Below the pieces are notes generated by a model. The model did no database searches, had not been told where the DNA came from, and saw only the letters and a list, made by a program, of their open reading frames with translations. The position numbers were made by a program, and so were the translations under genes. Of a stretch of DNA of 64,000 nucleotides, positions 54,575-62,490 are shown in pieces (position 1 is the first letter of the stretch; every line of letters starts with the position of its first letter). The stretch is from Psychrosphaera ytuae (GTDB lineage: Bacteria; Pseudomonadota; Gammaproteobacteria; Enterobacterales; Alteromonadaceae), in NCBI RefSeq assembly GCF_017638545.1, contig NZ_CP072110.1, forward strand, positions 1,488,001 to 1,552,000. Reading direction: 5' to 3'.

Positions 54575-55060
54575 ATGAAAATCGCAAATAACTCAGTTGT
54601 AACCATGCACTATGCTGTTAAAGATAAAGAAGATAACTTAATCGACAGCTCATATGACAGCGAGCCGTTGGTATTACTACAAGGCTCTAAGTTTTTGATT
54701 GAAGGCTTAGAAAATGCGTTAATCGGTCATGAAAAAGGCGATACTTTTGAAGTTGCAGTAGATGCAGAAAATGCTTACGGCCCGCGTCACGATGGTCTGG
54801 TACAACGCATTGGTAATGAAATGTTTGCAGATTTTGACGTTGAAGTTGGCATGCAATTACGTGCCACTACAGATAACGGCGACCAAACAGTCATCGTTGT
54901 TGATAAAGACGATGAGTCTGTTACCGTTGACGGTAACCACCCTCTAGCTGGTGTTGACCTTAAATTTGACGTTGAAATCATTGACGTTAGAGAAGCGACG
55001 GCTGACGAAATCGCTCACGGTCATGCCCACGGTGCTGGCGGCTGTGGCCACAGTCACTAA
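54575..55060 (+). CDS. slyD: FKBP-type peptidylprolyl isomerase SlyD
   Basis: Prolyl isomerase, chaperone and nickel-binding protein. The FKBP core has VVTMHYAVKDKEDNLIDSSY, LLQGSKFLIEGLENALIGH and AYGPRHDGLVQRI, with the insert-in-flap domain and a short His-rich C-terminus (AHGHAHGAGGCGHSH) shorter than in E. coli. The ATG at 54575 has AAGGA upstream and follows ygfZ. Length is 161. Confidence 0.94.
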   Translation: MKIANNSVVTMHYAVKDKEDNLIDSSYDSEPLVLLQGSKFLIEGLENALIGHEKGDTFEVAVDAENAYGPRHDGLVQRIGNEMFADFDVEVGMQLRATTDNGDQTVIVVDKDDESVTVDGNHPLAGVDLKFDVEIIDVREATADEIAHGHAHGAGGCGHSH

Positions 55061-55090
55061 TTGTCATTAATGACTCATTTTTGAATAAAT

Positions 55091-55114
55091 AAGGCGCAGA
55101 TAGCGCCTTTTTTT
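55091..55114 (+). terminator. Intrinsic terminator after slyD
   Basis: AAGGCGC, 5-nt loop, GCGCCTT, then a T run (seven or eight T). It lies 31 nt after the slyD stop. Confidence 0.9.
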
Positions 55115-55210
55115 GTATTTTCTTTCCAAATTAAAGTAATCTAAGCCAAGGCCGACACATAGATTGCCGTATACCTTTAATAGACCATTCAAATAATAAT
55201 AAGTATAACA

Positions 55211-56851
55211 ATGAAAGAATTTTGGTTGAAACTGAGCCTTCGATGGAAACTACAAGTCGGCTTTATGGCTATCGCCATGATCACTACTGTCTACAACAGA
55301 ATCATCGCGTCCAATGAAATTGAACACGTGATCGATACGGTTTCAAAAAACACCTCAGATCCTGCCCTTATTGCTACGCTCAACCAACAACTGTCAGATT
55401 TCTACGTCAATTCGATATGGGACACATTGATACAGTTTGGTCTTCAGTTTTTTGTGATTATGCTAGTTGCACAACTCTTTGTTGAACCAATACTAAACTT
55501 AGTCAAATCATTAGAAGCGGTAGAACACGGAGATTTAACTCAAACGGTAGAGGTTCATTCAAAAGATGAAATTGGTGAACTAGAGCGACGTTTTAACTTA
55601 ATGATCCGCAAGCTAAATTCAATTCTCAATGACGTTGAGCGTTCGACCAAACACATGGGCCAAAGTGCCTTTCAGATAGCGACTATTTCTCAAGAAATAG
55701 AAGTTATGACCGAGACAGAAAAAGCAAAAGAAAGCGAAATTAACCAAGCTACCCTCCAGGTTCAAAACGTAGCGGAACAAGTTCAAACAATTAGCCAAGA
55801 AGCCAATCAGCGCTCACTAGTAGCAGAGCAACAAGCGAAAAAAAGTTTCACCTCTCTGACTGAATCAATCAGTCAGTTGACTCACGTGTCAGGCAATATC
55901 GGTGAGACTTCTGCACAAGTAGAAGAGATAGTCGAGTTTAGTCGTAATATCAATTCCATACTTTCGACGATAAAAGACATCGCCGCACAGACCAACTTAC
56001 TCGCACTTAACGCCGCCATTGAAGCTGCGCGTGCAGGTGAACAAGGCAAGGGGTTTGCAGTTGTTGCGGATGAGGTTCGCGGGTTAGCCGTTCGGTCACA
56101 AAACTCAGCTAATCAAATTACGCAAATCTTAGATGAGCTGTTAAGTAAAGTAACCACAGCCCAATCCTCTATGCAGTTACTCGTCGAAAACATTAACGAG
56201 AGCCAAAATCAAATTACCCAAACAGCTGATGTTGTTCAAACTATGCAAACTGACATTACCGACACGTCTGAGTTAAACCAACAAATAGAACAAGTCGTGC
56301 AACAACAAATATTAAGCTTTAATCAGTTAAATGGCCTACTCAAAGTACTATTTAAAACGATTGCGACAAACAGTAAGAAGATCAGTAACTCATCAAATAT
56401 TTCGACGTCATTAAACAACTTGACGCAATCTCTAAATGCCCAGTTATCTGGTCTAAATATCGATAAGTCCGTTCAGTTTAACGATCAAAAAGCCAAACAA
56501 GAATTTTGTAAACGTAAAGCGACGCGTATAACAGGTCATAACCTAGTCAGTATCAAAGGCGAGTTTGGTGAATTAAACGGTCTATCTAAAGACTTAAGCA
56601 CGACAGGGCTTGGTCTACTGCTTACTCAGCCGATTCCGGAATTAAAAGATTTGGAGCCGATGACCATCTCGTTAAAACTTCCGTGCCAAGATTTGAATGA
56701 GTACCGAGACCAAGCCCCAATCGTATTAAAAGGACACCTTGCTTGGCAAAAAGAACAAGGTGAACATGTTTACGCAGGCATCGAGTTTGAAAATGCGTCT
56801 GTACAAGAGATAAAAGCAATTGAGAGTGCTTTAAAGTTTTATACGGCATAA
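55211..56851 (+). CDS. Methyl-accepting chemotaxis-like protein with C-terminal PilZ-like domain
   Basis: A 546-residue transducer. Transmembrane helix 1 (about 10-27) and helix 2 (about 68-90) enclose only about 40 periplasmic residues, too few for a standard ligand domain. A HAMP domain (about 90-145) is followed by a long coiled coil and the signalling tip IAAQTNLLALNAAIEAARAG, EQGKGFAVVADEVRGLAVRS. The last about 115 residues begin CKRKATRITGH and contain DLSTTGLGLLLT, the RxxxR and DxSxxG pattern of c-di-GMP-binding PilZ domains. The fusion suggests that c-di-GMP modulates the transducer, which is inference. Confidence 0.88.
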   Translation: MKEFWLKLSLRWKLQVGFMAIAMITTVYNRIIASNEIEHVIDTVSKNTSDPALIATLNQQLSDFYVNSIWDTLIQFGLQFFVIMLVAQLFVEPILNLVKSLEAVEHGDLTQTVEVHSKDEIGELERRFNLMIRKLNSILNDVERSTKHMGQSAFQIATISQEIEVMTETEKAKESEINQATLQVQNVAEQVQTISQEANQRSLVAEQQAKKSFTSLTESISQLTHVSGNIGETSAQVEEIVEFSRNINSILSTIKDIAAQTNLLALNAAIEAARAGEQGKGFAVVADEVRGLAVRSQNSANQITQILDELLSKVTTAQSSMQLLVENINESQNQITQTADVVQTMQTDITDTSELNQQIEQVVQQQILSFNQLNGLLKVLFKTIATNSKKISNSSNISTSLNNLTQSLNAQLSGLNIDKSVQFNDQKAKQEFCKRKATRITGHNLVSIKGEFGELNGLSKDLSTTGLGLLLTQPIPELKDLEPMTISLKLPCQDLNEYRDQAPIVLKGHLAWQKEQGEHVYAGIEFENASVQEIKAIESALKFYTA

Positions 56852-56862
56852 CACCAATTAGC

Positions 56863-57258
56863 TTAACTTTGTTCGATAAAGTCAATCCAGTCCATTAATA
56901 CAGCCAGGATATCGAGCTTCCCACACGAGTATTGATATTCCCACTCCATAACGTGATAGGTATCCTCATGCGCTGGGTGGGCTTGAGTTTTTATCGCATT
57001 ATTGACGATGCTCACTTCATTGCGGTCAAAGGACACAGTCCACTCAGAATACGAAATATCCCCTTGTTCTGCTTCTAATCGCTCGACAAATTCTTTCAAA
57101 CTTTTGCTTTCATACCTACCCGGGTGAAATTCACTGTTTAAAAAGTTTGCGAGAGCTTTGTGTTCTCCATCAAATTCGATATAGTGAACTCGGTTGTCAG
57201 TGTCATAAATAAAATCAACGTCCAAAATGAACTCTCCCTCAGGTTTTGGCGTATACAA
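56863..57258 (-). CDS. YacL-like (UPF0231) protein
   Basis: A 131-residue acidic protein. The start (FILDVDFIYDTDNRVHYIEF, then DGEHKALANFLNSEF) and the end (YSCGKLDILAVLMDWIDFIEQ) follow the pattern of E. coli YacL (UPF0231), whose function is unknown. Identity by eye is modest. It converges with the MCP gene (11 nt) and its start faces the CsrB-like locus, with the palindrome 52 bp upstream. Confidence 0.6.
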   Translation of the reverse strand: MYTPKPEGEFILDVDFIYDTDNRVHYIEFDGEHKALANFLNSEFHPGRYESKSLKEFVERLEAEQGDISYSEWTVSFDRNEVSIVNNAIKTQAHPAHEDTYHVMEWEYQYSCGKLDILAVLMDWIDFIEQS

Positions 57259-57309
57259 TAACTAAGATTATACTCCAAATTGGAAAACATAGTCGTTATT
57301 CCCCTCACC

Positions 57310-57329
57310 TTGTGAGATATATCTCACAA
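57310..57329. promoter_or_regulatory. UvrY/GacA-type palindrome upstream of the CsrB-like RNA
   Basis: TTGTGAGATATATCTCACAA is a perfect 20-bp dyad. Its core TGTGAG-N6-CTCACA resembles the GacA/UvrY box (TGTAAG-N6-CTTACA; the E. coli csrB site begins TGTGAG). It lies roughly 180-200 bp upstream of the predicted RNA start, similar to the far-upstream site known for E. coli csrB. The N8 distance between TGTGA and TCACA excludes an ordinary CRP site. Confidence 0.65.
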
Positions 57330-57499
57330 CACTTGCAGATTTGGCCTAAATTTATGGGTAAAACCCCTACTAACTTTTCCCAACTCATTGTTTTAAAAGG
57401 AAATAATTACTAATAATTAGGGTTTCAAAATCATTTCAAGAAACTTTTTTCTATTTTAGAACTTCTCGCACAGCAAATTTCATTTAGTATTAATCCCAC

Positions 57500-57821
57500 T
57501 TAACGACGAGAGTGTTAAATGATTTAACACACAGGGAATGGACACGCTGGATGCGATTAGGGACATAAGTTAGGAAGGCAGGAGCTGACTAAAAGGATGG
57601 AATAAGGAAGGCAGGACGCCAGGAATAAATGGATTGGAAGCGTAGGATGCGCAAAGGATTGAAGGGAAAGCAGGACGCTTTTGAGATGGAATTCTTGGAA
57701 CTACAGGGAGCAGGACGTCGAAGGAAATGACAGCAGGGAGCCTAGGGAAGACGGACTGAAGGATTCAGTTTATAGGATGCCGGAAAGTATATAAAAAAAG
57801 CGCCTTAGGGCGCTTTTTTTA
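57500..57821 (+). ncRNA. csrB: CsrB/RsmZ-type CsrA-sequestering small RNA
   Basis: A G/A-rich stretch without a convincing reading frame contains 28 GGA triplets between 57535 and 57784 by hand count. Several lie in hairpin loops: CGC-TGGAT-GCG (57545), GGC-AGGAC-GCC (57610), GCGT-AGGAT-GCGC (57640), AAGC-AGGAC-GCTT (57668) and ACTGAA-GGA-TTCAGT (57755). CAGGA and AGGAT/AGGAC repeats match the known CsrB CAGGA(U/A/C)G consensus. A 5' stem GTGTTAAA-TGA-TTTAACAC (57512-57530) and a strong terminator bound it. The RNA would bind many CsrA dimers and relieve CsrA repression. The 5' end is uncertain by 10-20 nt. Confidence 0.85.
57793..57820. terminator. Intrinsic terminator of the CsrB-like RNA, shared with secF
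   Basis: AAAAAAAGCGCC, loop TTAG, GGCGCTTTTTTT form a 12-bp stem with A and T runs on the two sides. It ends the small RNA on the plus strand and, being symmetric, can also end secF transcription on the minus strand (stop 70 nt away). Confidence 0.92.
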
Positions 57822-57890
57822 TATCTGATGATTTCTTTTTGGTAATAGGCCAAACATAGTCCGGCCTAATCAAACCTCACCAAAATCAAC

Positions 57891-58862
57891 TTATGGCATA
57901 AGCTGGTCTTGGTCTTCACCTTCTTTTTCTACGACTGTCGGCATTAGATCTTCTTTACTGATACCTAATGACAACGCAATCGAACTTGCAACGTAGATTG
58001 ATGAATATGTACCAATCACAACACCGAATAGCAATGCAGTTGCAAAGCCTTTAATCAATGCACCGCCCATTACAAGCAGCGCAATCAATACAAGAATAGT
58101 TGTAATTGACGTAACCATAGTACGGTTTAGAGTCTGAGTTAAAGATTCGTTGATGATTTCTTCTGGTCCGCCGTCACGCATCTTCCTGAAGTTTTCACGG
58201 ATTCGGTCAGATACAACAATGGTATCGTTTAGAGAGTAACCAATCACCGCTAAAATCGCCGCCAACACGGTTAAATCAAACTCGATACCCAATGCGCTAA
58301 ACAAGCCTAATGTGATAATTACATCGTGAGCTAACGCAGATACAGAGCCCAAGGCAAAACGCCACTCAAAGCGCAAAGCAACATAAATCAAGATACAGAT
58401 CAAAGCGGTTAGCATTGCCAAGCCACCTTGTTCACGTAACTCGTCACCTACGCTTGGACCCACAAACTCGATTCGACGTTTAGTCGCAGATGAGTCCATT
58501 TCTTGAAGCGCAGACATAATGCTGTCGCCAATCATAGCAGCGGTAATCTTTTCGCCATTTGACTCGTCATCTGCACGTTTACGCGGTGCTAATCGAATAA
58601 GAACATCTTTACTCGAACCAAAGTTTTGAACTGTTGCATCACCAAAACCCTCTTCTGCTAACACACCGCGGATCTGTTTTAAATCCGCACTTTTATCAAA
58701 AGAGACTTCGATCAAACTACCACCGGTAAAGTCCAATCCCCAATTCATGCCTTTAATAGCAAACGACGCCAACGACGCAATGATCAACAATATTGAAATC
58801 GCACCAGTAAAACGGCGGATTGACATAAAGTTGATGGTTTTTTCCAAATTTAATAACTGCAT
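57891..58862 (-). CDS. secF: Protein translocase subunit SecF
   Basis: RND-family accessory subunit of SecYEG that uses the proton gradient to pull translocating protein. First helix ISILLIIASLASFAIKGMNWG, then GLDFTGGSLIEVSFDKSADL, and the SecD/SecF motif ILAVIGYSLNDTIVVSDRIREN. The ATG at 58862 (323 aa) is preferred to a TTG at 58877. It begins 15 nt after secD stops. Confidence 0.97.
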   Translation of the reverse strand: MQLLNLEKTINFMSIRRFTGAISILLIIASLASFAIKGMNWGLDFTGGSLIEVSFDKSADLKQIRGVLAEEGFGDATVQNFGSSKDVLIRLAPRKRADDESNGEKITAAMIGDSIMSALQEMDSSATKRRIEFVGPSVGDELREQGGLAMLTALICILIYVALRFEWRFALGSVSALAHDVIITLGLFSALGIEFDLTVLAAILAVIGYSLNDTIVVSDRIRENFRKMRDGGPEEIINESLTQTLNRTMVTSITTILVLIALLVMGGALIKGFATALLFGVVIGTYSSIYVASSIALSLGISKEDLMPTVVEKEGEDQDQLMP

Positions 58863-58877
58863 GTTTCCGTCCACCAA

Positions 58878-60737
58878 TTAAATAGAAAGCTTATCAAGTT
58901 TTTTACCACCCCAAACGGCGTTCACGATAGCTCGTGTTCCCACAATGGCAGTAAACATTGATGTTGCAATACCAATCGCCAAGGTAATAGCGAAGCCTTT
59001 TACAGGACCTGTACCAACTGCAAACAAAATCACAGCGGCGATAAAGGTGGTAATGTTGGCATCAGCAATGGTTGAGAAGGCGCTATCATAACCGTGGTGA
59101 ATCGCTTGCTGCGGACTACGGCCAGCGCGAAGCTCTTCACGGATACGCTCAAAGATTAGAACGTTGGCATCAACCGCCATACCTACCGTAAGAACGATAC
59201 CAGCAATACCCGGTAATGTAAGAGTGGCTCCTGGGATCATAGACATAACACCTACAATCAAAATAAGGTTAGCGCCAAGTGCAATGTTAGCGACCAAGCC
59301 AAACTTCTTGTAATAACCCAACATAAAGATCAGTACCAAAGCAAAACCAAGCATTACGGCACTCATACCAGCGTCAATATTTTCTTGACCTAGGCTTGGA
59401 CCAACCGTTCGCTCTTCAACAATTTGAATTGGTGCAATCAAGGCACCTGCACGTAGCATCAATGCTAAGTTTTGTGCTTCTTGCGGTGTGTCTATACCAG
59501 TAATTGAGAAACGACGGCCAAGACGCGATTGAATCGTTGCAACCTGGATAACTTGTTCAACTTTCTTGAGTTTAGAAACGCCATTCTCGTCTTTTTGTTC
59601 CGTAGGCTTGTACTCTATAAATACCACAGCCATTGGCTTACCGACGTTGTCTTTAGTCATCGCCTGCATTTTGTTACCACCTTTGGTGTCAAGGTTGATA
59701 ACAACTTGTGGCATACCGTACTCGTCAAACGCACTTTGCGCATCGACAATGTGGTCACCAGTAAGACGAACACGCTTTTCTAGTAATACAGGTCGACCAT
59801 CAGCATCTTCGTATAGTTTTGCTTTTGGAGGAACACGGCCACGTAACGCAGCGTTAATGTCACCGTTTTCATAAACCATTTTAAATTCTAGTGTTGCCGT
59901 TGCACCTAGGATCTCTTTAGCACGAGCAGTGTCTTGAACACCAGGTAACTGAACGACGATTCGGTCCAAACCTTGACGTTGAACTAGAGGCTCAGCAACA
60001 CCAAGTTCGTTAACACGGTTACGAATGATAGTGATGTTTTGGTCAACCGCGTATTGGCGAGTTTCCTTAATACGCTCTTCGGTCATCTTGACCATTAAGT
60101 CAGGCTCGTCTGTATACGAGTCTTCTGTCACAGATAGGTCTGGGTAACGGTTTTGTAAAAAGCGACGAGCAGCATCTAAGTCTTCGGCTTTGCGAACTTG
60201 AACGATCACCGCGTCTTTAGCGATGTCTCGTTTAATGGTGCGATAACGAATGTTTTCTTCGCGTAAGTCTGCTCTGAAGTCTTGAACCATTTGCGTAAAT
60301 GATTTGTTCATGGCTTCTTTCATGTCAACTTCCATCAAGAAGTGAACACCACCACGTAAATCAAGGCCAAGTTTTAACGGCGACGCGCCAAATGACTCTA
60401 ACCAGTCAGGCGTTGCTGGAGCAAGGTTTAAGGCAACAACAAATTTATCGTCTAGCTTCTCTGAAATTGCTTCTTTTGCGCGAAGTTGTTGGTCTTCGTT
60501 TTTCAAACGAATCAACAATCGACCTGCAGCCAGTTCGGTTTTTTTGTAGCTGATTTGCTGTTCATCTAAGGTATTGATGATTCTATCTAGAATCACTTCA
60601 TCCACTTCTGCGCCGCGAAGACCTGATACTTGAACAGCCGGATCTTCACCATATAAATTAGGGGCTGAGTACAATGCGCCAATCAGCAGCACCATAACAA
60701 CCATGATGTATTTCCACATCGGATACTTGTTTAACAC
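58878..60737 (-). CDS. secD: Protein translocase subunit SecD
   Basis: Partner of SecF. The 619-residue protein has an N-terminal helix (YIMVVMVLLIGALYSAPNLYG), the P1 periplasmic region with LGLDLRGGVHFLMEVDM, the motif VNELGVAEPLVQRQGLDRIV, and six C-terminal helices with GIAGIVLTVGMAVDANVLIF. The start is a GTG (MLNKYP) with AGGG about 8 nt upstream. A terminator-like hairpin lies between yajC and this gene. Confidence 0.97.
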   Translation of the reverse strand: MLNKYPMWKYIMVVMVLLIGALYSAPNLYGEDPAVQVSGLRGAEVDEVILDRIINTLDEQQISYKKTELAAGRLLIRLKNEDQQLRAKEAISEKLDDKFVVALNLAPATPDWLESFGASPLKLGLDLRGGVHFLMEVDMKEAMNKSFTQMVQDFRADLREENIRYRTIKRDIAKDAVIVQVRKAEDLDAARRFLQNRYPDLSVTEDSYTDEPDLMVKMTEERIKETRQYAVDQNITIIRNRVNELGVAEPLVQRQGLDRIVVQLPGVQDTARAKEILGATATLEFKMVYENGDINAALRGRVPPKAKLYEDADGRPVLLEKRVRLTGDHIVDAQSAFDEYGMPQVVINLDTKGGNKMQAMTKDNVGKPMAVVFIEYKPTEQKDENGVSKLKKVEQVIQVATIQSRLGRRFSITGIDTPQEAQNLALMLRAGALIAPIQIVEERTVGPSLGQENIDAGMSAVMLGFALVLIFMLGYYKKFGLVANIALGANLILIVGVMSMIPGATLTLPGIAGIVLTVGMAVDANVLIFERIREELRAGRSPQQAIHHGYDSAFSTIADANITTFIAAVILFAVGTGPVKGFAITLAIGIATSMFTAIVGTRAIVNAVWGGKKLDKLSI

Positions 60738-60763
60738 GAACTAACCCTTTTCGAATCTTTTAT

Positions 60764-60796
60764 CCAAACAAAAAACCAGCCGCAAAGCGACTGGCT
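60764..60796 (-). terminator. Terminator-like hairpin between yajC and secD
   Basis: On the minus strand CCAGTCGC, loop TTT, GCGGCTGG (8 bp with one G-U) is followed by TTTTTTGTTTGG. It starts 8 nt after the yajC stop and ends about 27 nt before secD, so it could lower secDF transcription relative to yajC. Confidence 0.7.
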
Positions 60797-60801
60797 TGAT
60801 A

Positions 60802-61137
60802 TTAAATCGACTTGATAGTGCCTTTTGGCAATACTGAGTTGATAGAGGCTTTTTGAATCATCACTTCGTTACCTTCAGAAAGCTCAACTTTAACAAAGTC
60901 TTTTTCTTCAGATACTTTTGTGATTTTGCCAATTAAACCACCTGCTGTTAGCACTTCATCGCCTTTGCTTAGCGAGCTAACTAGTGCTTTGTGCTCTTTT
61001 ACACGCTTTGATTGAGGGCGGTAGATCATGAAATAAAAGATCAGTGCAAAAACAACTAACATGATGATCATGTCTGGGCCAGCGGCTGCCGCACCACCTG
61101 GTGCTGCTGCGTGCGCATTTGAGATAAATAAACTCAT
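60802..61137 (-). CDS. yajC: Preprotein translocase accessory protein YajC
   Basis: Small membrane protein associated with SecDF. The 111-residue protein has one helix (DMIIMLVVFALIFYFMIYRPQ) and then the conserved RPQSKRVKEHKALVSSLSKGDEV and a C-terminal beta-barrel-like stretch. It is preceded by AGGGGAA. It stands in tgt-yajC-secD-secF order. Confidence 0.97.
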   Translation of the reverse strand: MSLFISNAHAAAPGGAAAAGPDMIIMLVVFALIFYFMIYRPQSKRVKEHKALVSSLSKGDEVLTAGGLIGKITKVSEEKDFVKVELSEGNEVMIQKASINSVLPKGTIKSI

Positions 61138-61234
61138 TGAAATTCCCCTAAAGGTTATTATTTTTTTAATGTATGAAAGAATATATTGGGACTTTGTACT
61201 GACTCTACAATACTAAAGCCCCAAAAACTGCAAA

Positions 61235-62371
61235 TTATTTTTTAGGCATACCTTCTTCCGACAATGGCGGAACAGGTAAGTTGCGACGTGCATAAAAAGC
61301 TTCTACGTATTCGTCCAATCGATTTTCCTCGATGGCATCTCGCAAGCTCTGCATAACACGTTGGTAATAACGCAGGTTGTGAATCGTATTCAAACGCGCA
61401 CCTAAGATTTCGTTACACTTGTCTAAGTGATGAAGATACGCGCGCGAGTAGTTTTTACATGTGTAGCAATCACAGTGCGGATCCAAAGGCGATGTATCGT
61501 CTTTGTGTTTAGCATTACGGATTTTGATTACTTCACCAGTAATGAATAAGTGACCATTTCTTGCGTTACGCGTTGGCATAACACAGTCAAACATATCGAT
61601 ACCACGACGAACCGCTTCAACGATATCCTCTGGTTTACCCACACCCATTAAATAACGAGGTTTGTGCTCCGGAAGTTTATAGGCAGTAGTGTCTAGAATA
61701 TTGATCATGTCTTCTTTTGGTTCACCTACCGACAAACCGCCAATTGCATAGCCATCAAATTCAATTTCTACCAAACCTGCTAAAGATACTTCGCGAAGAT
61801 CCGGATACATGCCACCTTGAACGATACCAAACAACGCCGACTCACTGTCACCGTGTTCTTGTTTAGAACGCTCAGCCCAACGCAAAGACAGCTCCATAGA
61901 CTTTTTCGCTTCTTCACGTGTCGCAGGATAAGGCGTGCACTCGTCAAAAATCATAACAATGTCAGAGCCTAGGTCTCGTTGCACCGCAATTGAGCGCTCA
62001 GGAGTCAACATGATTTTTTCACCGTTGATTGGAGAGCGGAACTCAACCCCTTCTTCAGTGATTTTTCTCATCTCGCCCAAGCTGAAGACTTGGAAGCCGC
62101 CAGAGTCGGTCAAAATCGGTTTGTCCCAGTTCATGAAATCATGTAAATCACCGTGTTTTTTGATGATTTCAGTTCCCGGGCGAAGCATTAGGTGAAAAGT
62201 ATTACCTAAACAAATATGAGCGCCGGTCTCTTTCACTTCATCCGGAGTCATACCTTTTACTGTGCCGTAGGTACCCACTGGCATAAACGCTGGAGTCTCG
62301 ATGACACCACGTTCGAATGTGATTTTGCCGCGGCGGGCCTTACCATCAGTGTTGATTAACTCAAACTTCAT
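61235..62371 (-). CDS. tgt: Queuine tRNA-ribosyltransferase (TGT)
   Basis: Exchanges G34 for preQ1 in tRNAs with GUN anticodons. Motifs include TPAFMPVGTYGTVKGM, TDSGGFQVFSLGEMRKIT (nucleophile/general base region), FALGG-type GYAIGGLSVGEPKEDM, and the zinc site CDCYTCKNYSRAYLHHLD. The ATG at 62371 (378 aa) matches the start of E. coli Tgt (MKFEL). Confidence 0.98.
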   Translation of the reverse strand: MKFELINTDGKARRGKITFERGVIETPAFMPVGTYGTVKGMTPDEVKETGAHICLGNTFHLMLRPGTEIIKKHGDLHDFMNWDKPILTDSGGFQVFSLGEMRKITEEGVEFRSPINGEKIMLTPERSIAVQRDLGSDIVMIFDECTPYPATREEAKKSMELSLRWAERSKQEHGDSESALFGIVQGGMYPDLREVSLAGLVEIEFDGYAIGGLSVGEPKEDMINILDTTAYKLPEHKPRYLMGVGKPEDIVEAVRRGIDMFDCVMPTRNARNGHLFITGEVIKIRNAKHKDDTSPLDPHCDCYTCKNYSRAYLHHLDKCNEILGARLNTIHNLRYYQRVMQSLRDAIEENRLDEYVEAFYARRNLPVPPLSEEGMPKK

Positions 62372-62490
62372 TTTTAAACTCTTTTTTGTGTTCAACTTGC
62401 TGGATGTTTTTAGAACAAAACCAGCTTTACAAAACTGCGCAGTAGTATATCGAAATCACTGCTCAAAGTCGCCTAACCAGACGAGAATTT

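Noticed and set aside
57310..57329. CRP binding site
   Set aside because: CRP needs TGTGA-N6-TCACA; here the two half-sites are 8 nt apart, which instead fits the TGTGAG-N6-CTCACA UvrY/GacA form.
57530..57790. Short G/A-rich repeats suggestive of a CRISPR or satellite array
   Set aside because: There is no constant repeat length or spacer length; the recurring unit is only GGA/CAGGA in varied contexts and hairpins, which fits a CsrA-binding RNA.
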